The notes under the pieces were generated by a model. That model searched no databases. It was given only the letters and a program-made list of their open reading frames with translations, and was not told the DNA's origin. A DNA stretch of 64,000 bases from Gavia stellata (lineage: Eukaryota > Chordata > Aves > Gaviiformes > Gaviidae), in NCBI RefSeq assembly GCF_030936135.1, contig NC_082595.1, forward strand, positions 22,209,930 to 22,273,929, read 5' to 3'. Every line of letters starts with the position of its first letter. Within the stretch, counting starts at the first letter, position 1. The translations under genes and the position numbers were made by a program. Positions 28,101-40,100 of this stretch are shown here, in pieces.

Positions 28101-31100
28101 ATGAAGCAGAACATAATATACATTTGGGTGGCAAATAAAAAGGCATCCATCATCCTTTTGTACGTGTTTGTTCAGATCTTGGCTGTTTGATGCATATGCT
28201 AAACTTTAAACACTAAAGAAGATGGTACCACTTTTATGTCAAGAATTAAGTAAGAACATAAGCATTAATAAGATCTAGGCAAAAATGAAGTCAGAAGAAA
28301 AATGTTTAAAAGTAATTTAACAACCGGGAAACTAACCAGAACAACTCCTTAAAGCTAAAGCAAGCAGTGATTTTCAATGTCTGACATTCTACTAATATAA
28401 TCAGTGTATAAGACTGGAAAATAAATTATTAGTACACAAACCTTTTAAATAAAACGTGAAGAAGGTATAACAAGTAAATGTAAAATAAATAATTTTTACT
28501 GTTCATCAGAAGGTAACACTCAAAAGGAAGCTATAAGCACTTTATCTAGCAAATCCATAATTCCTATAGGCAGTGTGAATTCCGATTCTGAAAAACCTGT
28601 ATAACACAACTTTTTAACTACACCCATTTAACTTTGTAAGCCAGGCTGCTCTGCTTCTGCTGATGTCCTTCAGCTATTTGAATATACACCACATACTTTG
28701 CTATATTACTCTATCACAAACAAATTAAACATATATTTATGAACTATATGCTCAGAAACCTTGGGCAAAATAGAAGAGAATACAAGCGAGAGCTGTGTTT
28801 GATAGAAGGGCAATATAATTCATGAATGCTGTAGGACTACACTTTTCAAACACACCTTGTATGTATATTAAGTCAATTTAGGATAAAAAAAAATAATCCC
28901 TGCTAAGAAACATACTCACCCTTTAAAATATAGTCTGTTAACAAGCTTGGCACTTTCTCGCTATCCTCTTTCATGGCATGCAGGACTAAAGTATGAAAAA
29001 AAAATTCAGATATTTAGTCATAAAGACAACACTCTAAAAAGAAATACCATGAAGCCGTTTCAACCACTTATAGGTATATTACTACCAGATTAGTAAGAAA
29101 ACTCTTAACTGGACTACGAGAAGATGCAATGAGACACATCATATCTCCACCTTCCACTTGTGTAATTCTCACTGAACTCTGCAGTAGATGGATGCTAGAG
29201 ACCCATTTTATGTGGTTAATTATTACAGTAAAATGTCATCAGTTGTAACAACAAAAAAAGCACCTCTACCCTCTAAAAACATCTCTCCAAAAGAAAGTCA
29301 CCGCATCCAAAACTAAAATATGCTAACAACTGCTGGAGGGTTGGAAATCTTAGGTAAAAAAGTATGCTCCATTACTTAATTTATTTCCTTCATCCCAAAT
29401 CACAGAATAATGACACTTTTCTGTGAATTCTCCTGTGAATGATTTGATGAAAATGTTGGTGGTTTTTTTCCCCTGAAATGGTAAACACGAGCAACTGTAG
29501 CTTAGAAAAACCTTAAATACATGATTGAATTTGGCATTAACTCAGAATAATGCCAAAATGCCATTTTTATGACTTGTATCGAGTCAAAATTGTCCATCCA
29601 ACCAAACAACCCCAAACACCTGCTTTAGTGTCTGCCTTACCAACAGCACAGAGGGTGAGTCAGAAATCTGCAACTGAGTCACAGGATCAAGTTCCAACCA
29701 GCCCACAGAAGGCAATACTGCTAATACTCTTTACAGTGCATTTGCACAAGACATTTTGTCAATAAACTGTCAAACAACATAAAATGTTTTCAGGAGGCTT
29801 TAACCTCTCTCTGCTTAATACTGAGTTTTTGAGAGTATTTTGAGGTGAAATTTAAATATGGCAAGAGGATAAAATGTCTCTGCAGGAGTAAATAGAAAAT
29901 GAAAAATATATTTTTCACAGAATAAGTATGAATTACCAGCTAAGGGTATCTACTGCTGAAAAATAAAAGGAATTTCATTCTTTCTTAAACATTTAATTTA
30001 CTCCAGAATTTGCACAATAATTATTTTCTCTCTGCAAGAAACAACCAATGAGCCTCTTACCATCCCTCAGCCACCTGTGGAATTACAGACCTGTGCTGCT
30101 GGAAAGTATCTTAAGATGTAGTTAGATACAAAGCCCTGCACTGAGATCTGATCAAATACACTGATGCACTCTACCATCTATTTTTAAACTGTTCCTATAA
30201 ACCTCAAATGAAGGAGATGCCACTGCCTCCCAGAGATGTTCTGCTGTATTTAACCACCCTAATAATTAATTTTTTAAAAATACAATCTTATTTTTCATGC
30301 AAATTAGAAAAAACAGAGGACTTAGAACTAACAAATAATTTTGAAGATCTAGCCTAAAAAGATGTGAAGAAAGGGGAATCCAAAGCATTGTCAAAACTCT
30401 GTTTGGTTTATACTCCCTAATTATTAAAATTTATTAATAAAAAACCCAGAGAGAAGCAGTCTATTTTAAAGGCAATGAAGTGCAATCATTAGACAACTAC
30501 TCGCAAGTGTCGTGACATCCATTCCAATTTTTGAAAGTCATTACAATAACCTCAATAAAGCACAGCAAGTTTAAACAAACAGGGCTGTATCAGGTACTAT
30601 AAGACAGTATTGCCAACTTCCATGACATGCGGCATTTCCGTAAGGCCCACCTGTTAAAACAGTGTGAGAATATTTACTTTCTGATACGAGCAAGTTTCAA
30701 GCCTTCAGGGTTTCAGAGAACAGCTATGAACCAAACATACCATGAAGGCTCAGAAAACAAGTAAAACCTGCCCAAAATGCAAGGTTAAAAATCATGAACT
30801 TTACATACATGCCATAGGGTAAAGGGGAAAGAGATAACGGTATGATTCATTGGTTTTGAGCAACCACAGTTGGACATATAAAGAGGAAAGGAACTTCATA
30901 TGCTCACTTTTGGTTAATGTCTGAAGATCTTCAACAGATGGGGGTCCATTTTTCTTCTCATAAGGAATGACGGTTGTTAAGTACTGTCAAATGAAAAACA
31001 GAATTACTTGACAGTCCTTTCATGCAATTTATGTTGCTTGCATTTTATTTTACAAAAAATTGTAGCAATTGAAATCGCTAGCCACAAATAAAAGCTTTTA

Positions 31101-34100
31101 AAAAGATCATATTTCACAATAGATTAAGAGTCTACCTCTTCTACCCCAAAGCTTTTATTACAGAAGCCAACTATTTTTTTTTTTTCAAATGATGTGAACA
31201 TCACTTCAAAAGTCATGTAGCTAAACACTAATAAAAAGTATTTAAAAAATTGGAGTTGTTTACAGTAAAAAGTTTCTTCGTTAGGTTTCTTCCTCAGAGC
31301 CACCAATAGTAAAACCTTTCCTCTCCTCCCTCCAGAAGTCAACCAGAAGTCCTTCATGTATTTAAAGTACTTACAATGAAATAAAAGCTGGAAGAACAAC
31401 CTTCCCACCACCTCCCCTCAAACAACGCTATAAATGCCGATGAACAATTTTCACACTTGCTCTTAAAAAAAAAGTATAAATATCATGCGAGTGTCACCAG
31501 TTGTATCCAAAACTTAGAAAGCAATTCCTTCGTTCCACTAAATACATGAAAAAAACCAACCAACTCTTTCCAGGTAAATATTGATGTTGCCTTTAAATCT
31601 TTTGGAAAACTGGTAACAGTCAGCTTTTTAAAGGATTCCAGAGCACAACTGATACAGGCTGTGGGGGCGCATGAACTAAGGCATGTAGGTTTGTATAAGT
31701 GTGCTAACAAGTATTGGAGGGGGTGTGTGTGTGTGTGTGTGAAAAAATAAAAAATAATCTTCACACTCAGCATATGTTGTGTTTGAACAGCCTCTAAAAA
31801 GCCACAGAATTTTCTCAGTGACTGCGTAACTCTTACTAAGAATGTGAAACATTCCAAGGATTTTGACAGATCAAAGAGCATTGCCCAGTCCCAGCTCTGA
31901 AGGTGATCCATAGTCCTCTGTGCAAAGAAAATTAGACTGCCCTACAGTTAGATGAAAATGAAAACAGACAACTTTCGCCTTCTGACCCTATACACTTCCA
32001 ACCAAAAGTTACAAAGCAAGCCTAATTAAACATGAGACGCCACCATTTGGATTTTTATTTCAATTTTCAGTTTTAATAGTCAAGTATGCCAACAGATTGT
32101 TTCAAACAAACTCCACTTTTGTTCTATTTACTCTTTACTGAAATCCTTCTTTCTTGTCAGCTTTTTTTAAAAAAAAAAAAAACAAACCGTGGCCCCCGCC
32201 CCCCCAAATAAAAACACCAAACAAAATCCAAAAAACCCAAACCACAATTTTCTTAAATCTTCCACGATTTTCTTTACCTGGAGTGCAACCAAGATTTATT
32301 TTCAAACTCTTGAAGCAACCTTGTTGCTCTAAGACTTTTATTAAACGTGTTTAGCCTACTTTGCAGCCTATATGAATGCATATTCTTCTTAAAGAGAAGT
32401 GTAGCTTACTGACATGCCCAAGCATTAAGTCTACTGTGACCTCTAAATCTTTGAAGCAGATTTGACAATGTGATAAGCAGCAATTCCCACTGCAATTTGT
32501 ACATAAACAGTGATCAATATGCCTAAAAATCAAAATGAAGATGACTGTCTTGAATTTTCTTCTGGAAATATGATCACAGAAAGAGCTACCAACATTTCAA
32601 TGGCTTTTATGCAGTTGGTGTGTGGTTTTTTTTTTCCAACTGCATTATCAGATGGGAACAGGTAGTTCCCACTCGAAGTTTTTCTGTAAACCCTGAAAAA
32701 TTCCAAGCCGTTTTCTTGGAATGTCTCAAACACACACACACACTAAAATTTTGAAAAGGAAAGTACTCACTGTCAGACTAATACTACCCAGCAAATTAGT
32801 AAAGGTGGTAAATACCATTAAAGACTGAAAAGAGTTCTCAAAAAACTGTACAAACTTGTCATAAACTTTACGGTGTGACTTTATGTGTATGAACTTCTGC
32901 CTTCTAAGGTACACAAAAAATTATCTGTCCTTGCATTTTTTTTGGAGCACAACTCCAGATTGGTAACTAACTCTTCCCCGCTAGCAGAAAACACCTGAAC
33001 ATGAGTTTAGAATGACAACAGACCCTGAAAAAACACTCAAATATTCTGAGAATAGCACTAAGCAACTGAGCATCTGACACTTCTTTTACTTTGTAACTTG
33101 CTGTAATAAGATGATGACACCAATATTTTAAAAGCAGGGCCAGGGTTTGGTAATGTGACAAAAAACCAACCAAACAAAAAAACCCCAAACAAAAAACAAA
33201 TGCCACAGGAAAATGGATTTCCAGGACTAAATCAGAAAAGAGCTGGTATCTTTCCTACCTTTCTCCCCTATTTTTTATTTTAAGTTCTTGTAATTTCCAT
33301 GATTGGCTTTAGGATACAGAAAGGGGGAAAAAAACCCCCATAACCCTGCTAACAAGGATATAGTATAAGATAAATCAGGGGAAAAGTATGATCAACATGA
33401 AGAATAACATCAGCAAACTCACTCAAAAAACAACTGGAGGAGTTATCCAATCAGTGTTATTGTTAATACATAAATTTGCTACTTATGTCTAGAAAGCTAG
33501 GAGGCAGTCAGAGAAGAAAAGGTGTATTTGAATAGAGACACGCAGATAAAATAAGTCTTCTAACCAAAAGTAAGAGGGGCTGGCATAGCTAAATACGTTC
33601 ACTTCATGAAAATACATGATATTTAAAATAGCTAAAGATACAAGTAAACAGCTGTAATTTTTTATTAAATTAAAGATAGCAAAGAAAAAAAACCCAGCAC
33701 AGCAATTACTTTACCAGTATTGAGATAAAGTACAGCAATAAAAACTGTTAGGTAAGCTCTATGCATGTTTTCAGATCCCCAAAGCTGGATCTATGTATTC
33801 ATGAACTCTCATACATATACCTTGCTTGAGAAAGAGGGTAAATCCGTGATTTCTAACCTCATGATTCAGGAACGACCTGAGAGGAGTTGTTTTACCTCCT
33901 GAATTCCTCTGCAGAGTACTCCAGTCATCCTCCAGACAAAAGCCTAATCAGCCACGACTTCTAAACTACCAGGCAGTTTATTGCCTCAATGGACTTCTCA
34001 CCAGGGGAAAATATAAAAATAATAAAATCTAACACACTCTTCTGACACATAACGGGTGGGTATGCGTTAAATAATGTGAAATACCAATATTTTCTAATGA

Positions 34101-37100
34101 GTGCCAAAAGCCTAAACAATAGCATAAGCATTAACACTTTACCAAAATACAGAATGCATTCAATAAAATACATACTGCAGTTCTGAAACAAACAATTAGG
34201 TATTACTTTGAAATAAAGCACAGGAATCTTTCTACTTAGGTATATGTAACATCTACAGTGATACCCACTGAAGCTGGGTCTCTGTGCTGTATATTTCAAC
34301 ATTTAAATAGTTAAGGAAAAGACACAAACTTGCCTATGGCTTATGTATTTTGTATCAGTAATCTGCATTGCACAAGCTTGGCTGCTTTTAACATCATGCA
34401 GTTTTCAAAGGCAAAAAGACATGCAACAGAGTCCATGCATTTTCCAGATGCTACTCTGTTTTTAGATACTTCAGCTCTAGACATTTGAAGAAAAAAGAAA
34501 ACAAAACCTTTTTTTTAGTTGTAGATATTACCCAAGTCCTTAATGCTGAAGGCTGAAATGTTACATCTAAACTGATACATATTCTTCGATTTGATATTAG
34601 ATTTTTACAGACATGCAATGTATTTGAAGCATGCATTACGCCAAAACAGACTTTTAGTCTGGGGTAAGAAATAAGGGTTATTTCAGTGCACCAGGGTATC
34701 AAGTCCTGACTGTCTTGAGCTGTTGAGGAGGGAAAGAGACTGTAGGCTGATCAGAGTCCTGAAGCAGGGAAAGAGTACAGATTCCAACATTTTTGTCCTT
34801 CAACTACTTTCAATTTTCAAGATCTCAGCTCCTACCGAAAGTGCAGGCAAAGAATAAGGAAAAGAGAGAAGATAGCCCAGCACCTGTTTCTCTCCACCCG
34901 AGTTTCCAAACGTGTGGCGGAAGCCATTCTGTATGACATTTGAGATCCCTTCCATGCTGAAGCGCTAAAAGTAGTGAAAACACAGCAGAAAGAAAAAAAA
35001 AGGGACAGAGAAAAGTTCAGAAGGCTATTAATTAGCATTTCTCAAGACTATAAAAGACGAATGACAAAGACAAGCCTTAAGATGTATTTCAGCACACTTC
35101 TAATTTTTCATTCACATACTTAATTTTTATAATTAAAAAGCAAACCTTATAATTGCAGTTAAGCAGTATATCTACATCAAAATCTAATCAAACAAAATCT
35201 TCACACTGTAGACCCAATAATCAGGACTTGCCTTTTAAGGCTGTTTCATTTTGAAATGTAAAAAACAGTATTTTTTAAAGTTTAGTTCATAGTACAATCG
35301 CCTTTAAAATTTGTGTTTGAGCAATATACTTTTAGAGATACTGCTGATACCAATTTTTTAGATTTTAAGCACCTACTAGAAACATCGTTCAGAGGCAGTC
35401 ATTTTTAGCTCTACCATTTTAAAACATTTTATGCTTTCATGCTTCCTTTTCCACAACTGAAGCAACAATTAGTATTCCCCGTTTTTTGGTAATATGATAA
35501 AAGATGCATAATTAGTTAATAATGGACCCATATTAATTTCAAGCTCCATTACATGGAATCATGGAATCCAAGTAAAGCAAAATTAATATGTAATCCAACT
35601 ACAGGTTTTTTTGAACTTTGTAATCATTTTGCTTGCTGGAGAAGACAAGTTAATAAAAAAAAAAATCAAAACAATTTTGATCTTTAGCATGAGATATAAA
35701 AATCAGCAACTGACAAGAACATAAAAAGAAGAAACCGTCAAGCTGCTGACACAGGGCAGTATGATGCGCACACCTCAGCACGCTTATCTGAATGTATTTA
35801 TTTATGGGAGGGCAAATAAAATGTGCTGGAATACAGTATTCATGTGCTTTTAGAAAGCACAATGAGGTCAGTAAATAGACATAGATGTTGCCAAAGCCAT
35901 CTTAACTCTTTTAAGATATCCTACTTAAAAGAACTGGTATCTTCAAGCCCTGGCTATTTTTAATTACTCCCCAATTTGCCCTTGTGAAAGAGGTAAAAGT
36001 ATTAGAAGTCTAAGAAAGTGATTTACCCAAAGACTGTATCAAGGACAAAGAATTAAAATCTCCACTTATTAAAATTCAATTATAGTACCTACAGGAGAAT
36101 TGATTTTCTTAGAGTATGAAAATTTAACCCTACTTCCAACCTTTGAATTTAAATGAGACTTCATTATCGTTTTAGATAATAAAATTATTAATTTATACAT
36201 TATTTATTAACAGAAATTCACTCTTCACAAAGTTACTTGAACATACTACTTGTATGCACATTCTCAGCCCTTCCTTAAAAAAAGGAAAAAAAAAAAAAGG
36301 AGTGTTGAAGGAAGGAAGCTTGCACATCTTTCTGGGAGAAGGCTCTCAAATCTGTAGCTGGTGATAGTGAAAGCTATTTTCAAAGGAACCACACACATGC
36401 AGCCTACAGTCTTACTTAGGAGCTAGTTTGTTCAATCCCCCTCAGAAAACAATCTGACACGTCTGTATCTTGAAGCACCCAAATACAAAAGTGTCTTATA
36501 CTGGGACTACGTACACTTATACTTGAAAGCATCATTCAAGTCTCTAAACTTGAAACTAACCAGAACAGCTTATGAATCACTTGACTCAAGTTTCAAAACC
36601 AAATAATTATTTTTCTTTCTAGTTAGAATACCACTTTTTGTTTTTCCATAACTGAGAACCAAAACGGAGTACATTTGAACTTTTCACTGTGCTCTTGCAA
36701 AGGGATGACAATTTTGTATTGTTTTCCAGACATATACCTTTTTAGAGTTACATTAAAACTTAGCTATGTACACAAACACTTTTCATTAGACAGAAAAGAT
36801 CAGAACTCCATTTTGGGTTATATCACAGGTGTCTTATTCTTGTAAGTTTAGAAATAGATTCTGAAGAATTGATGTTTCATTACAAATGTTTATTCCTTAT
36901 GTTTGAAAAACAAACCCAAAAACCTTCTGATGTCAAACTGAAGCATTCTTTCTGGGACTTAGCCAAGATCGACAATACATTAACCGCATTCTCCACATCC
37001 TATAAGAGACACTAAGAAATTCTAACATTAATATCCCATTTAAGTAATTTAAAATTATACTAGACAGATAAGAAAGAAAAAATTGCATTGACAAGATAAT

Positions 37101-40100
37101 AACTTAATTTCTTTCATTCTCTGCCTCCTATTATTCAAACTCTGAAAGACTTTTTTCCTTTTGTTGCTATGTTCTGTAAAGAATAAAACAATAAACCTGT
37201 ACACCTGCACTACACTTTGGCCTCACCCCATCTCTTGTTGGATGTAGTAACTCTGCCACAGGTTTCAAGAGATTCAGGGTAAGACTTTTATTTTTTCCTA
37301 CCTAAAAAACAACATGATCAATAAATATCTGTACAATTACACCAACAATAATACTGAATTTCCTGCAAGACTAACAGTGGTACATACATACTAAAATTCA
37401 CACAGTGAAACCCAACAGATAAATGAGTTTGCCTACTGACAATAGAACACACAGCAGTACATCCAAAGACAGTATTTTTTGCAAGAAAGGTACGCTGATT
37501 CCAGGCTAACTTGCAAACAATAAAAAAAAAATAAAAAAAACCTTTCTTGAGTATGGGAAGAGTAAAATGGTATATGACCTTGTGAAAAAAAATAATCTCA
37601 ATAGGAAGTGCTCAAGCCTTATCTGCAAATGAAGGCATGGAAGCAGGTGTACCAGGTATCTCAATATAATCTAGCACTACTACTTCCCATAGGGGAAAAA
37701 ACAAAAAAATATTTTGAATGTATAAACAGTTACAAAAATTTTCTTACTGTTCCAGGCATATGACCTCTTTCTTGTTTGCCATTCTGAGGACTACCATTTT
37801 TCAGCTTCTTTTTCTTCTTTGCCGTTTCTTTGTGTTCTCTCTGTTTGTTTTGTACTTCGATGAGGACAGAAATGAAGCTGTTTTTCACTTCCTTCTCAAA
37901 CTCCAACTCATCTCGTAGAGCCAACTGCTGTACCAGTTCCTCAGAATAATCCTTAATAGCAGTCTCAATTTCTTCTAGCAGTTCATTTAACTCGGCAACA
38001 GACAATCTTTTTACTCCTATAAATAGTTCATATAAAAAGTAATCTGTCAAGATTTTAAGCAAGAGAATACTTGTGGGAATTACAAGAAAAAAGTACTCTG
38101 AAATTTTTTAAAACAAGAAAATTCAATTCTAAAAGTAGACAGAACAAAACAATATTTCTAAAGGAATAAACACATCACAGAGGCAACTAAATTAGCAACT
38201 AGAAGATGGTTAAACTTTCTCCTTATTTCTGAGAAATCTGAGATAATCTGCAAATATGAAGAGCATAATGTAGTTAAGGGAGCTGAAGTAAGCGCTAAAC
38301 TTCTAATACTGACTCCCCTGTTAACTATTACTTTCCACCTACACCCACTGTTCAAAGTAAAAGGTCTCCATATTTTCTGACACAACAATCAACACTTTGG
38401 CATTTCTGGAATCCTTGGAGTTTTCACCTACAGTAATACAGAAACTACACTCCATGAACGAGGGAATCTTCTTGGGGATATTGCTAAGGTATACATGCAT
38501 ATTAATAAAAGCTTGTTCCAAGCTTTTATAATATTTTTAGATGCATTTAGTAGAAAAAAACAACAAAATCCTCCAAATTTTCTTTGTCTGGGGATTGTAG
38601 TCAAAAGCATGGCCTTGTATTGCCTGAAACAAAGACCTAGATCAAAATTAGCTGACAGGCTCATTTCAATCAAAAATAAGCATTAATAGTTTTGTGAAAG
38701 CATGAGACTGAATTGGTCAAAGCTAAATCAGAAGCCTGTAAAATGTCAGTTTGGAAACAACAAAACCCTCCAAGTTTGCATTTTAAAGGTACTATTGGGT
38801 CATGTGTTACAGAGAGTGAAATTATGACCAAGAAGAATGTTCTGAAGCTTGCTTGGGTTAAAAGTGAGCACGTTCTTTGGGGACTGCTTTACATCCCCAA
38901 TTAAGTCTGACACACCTAGGAAGGTAGTAAGTCCCAGCAGTTGCTATGTCAAACAACACCATTTTCATTGGCATTTGAGAAACGGCTAGTCCTGATTACA
39001 CTGAAGGGTACAATCCGCTTAAGGACACTGCATACATGTTCATATTTATTTGGTTACATTGAATTAGTCTAGTAAATGTCATGTCTAAAAAATTGTTATA
39101 AGGGAAACTGCTTACAGACAAATGTTGAAAAATACAAATAAGGCCACAGACTACAAAAAAGTATAGCTCTTAGAAGCATCAAAGGTAATAGGTGAAACGT
39201 GATTTTTCTCTCTTAAATTACAGCAGGGAAAACTGATTGGAGAAAGCTCCTTGTCACTTACTTACTAAAGAAAAAGCAATGAAACCTGGTAAGGCAATTC
39301 TCTGGCAAGGAGCCACAGTTTTTCAGAGCAGCTTAGGCCTTAAACTCTGTTCAAACACTGTAACAGTACCATACGCTTAAGGATCTAATTTTCAAGTAGT
39401 TTGAACCATCCATCGCCTATATTGTTGTTTAAACTATTCTAAGTTTGCGGCATGCAGGTTATGGCCTCTACTTGTAACACAGATCTTGGCTGTGCTCACA
39501 GTCATTGCACGTACCACAGCAGGTCTTAACACAGCAGTAACTTTTTGAAAAGTCAGCTATGGTTGTCAGCAATAGCAAATAGCAACACCAACTCAAACAT
39601 AAGCAAGGGGAAGAAAGGTAAATTCAGCGACAAGACTATCTGGTGCTCTGTGTGTGCAAGTTGCAGAATAGGCCTTACAGTGTGTAAAACTGAGTATACT
39701 CTGTGGTAAAAATTGGTATGAGTAAGTTCCTTATGCATTCAGTACAAAGGACAGTCTAAAAAGCATAGGTTGCACCACTGTTTAGTCTTCTTTCACCAAA
39801 AGAAGAGAGAGCACCAGTGAGACCCAACACTTAAGAACCAGCTTCACAGCCTAAGTAACAATTGTTCCAAAAACATAGGTGCAGATTACCCAACTACAAT
39901 CCTGACTTGTTTATGATAGATCAGTTGTTGTTATCAAAGCCTACAAAAGCTTTTGTTGTCCAGGGGAACTGGACAACGGTGAGGATGATAGTTCTCTCAG
40001 CTTGGAGGTGTTGTAGAGGTCTAGTCGGACCATGCCCTTCATCAAAACCACCTCAGCAAAAAATAAAAGACAGCTCATTGTCATAGGCGCCTTGCTTCTG

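Larger units (their letters stand above)
30984..34883 (-). other. FEZ2: FEZ2 intron between the cassette and exon 6
   Basis: AT-rich intron with a GT microsatellite at 31723-31741, an A/C-rich tract at 32163-32246 and a short CA run at 32730-32743. No additional exon is recognised. Confidence 0.8.

Noticed and set aside
35550..35575. CR1-like ATGGAATCATGGAATCC sequence
   Set aside because: Only a short resemblance to the CR1 terminus, and no CR1 body follows on either strand.
37730..38062. Extended reading of FEZ2 exon 5 into both introns
   Set aside because: The flanking codons are intronic. The acceptor at 38017 and donor at 37747 restore the family sequence.
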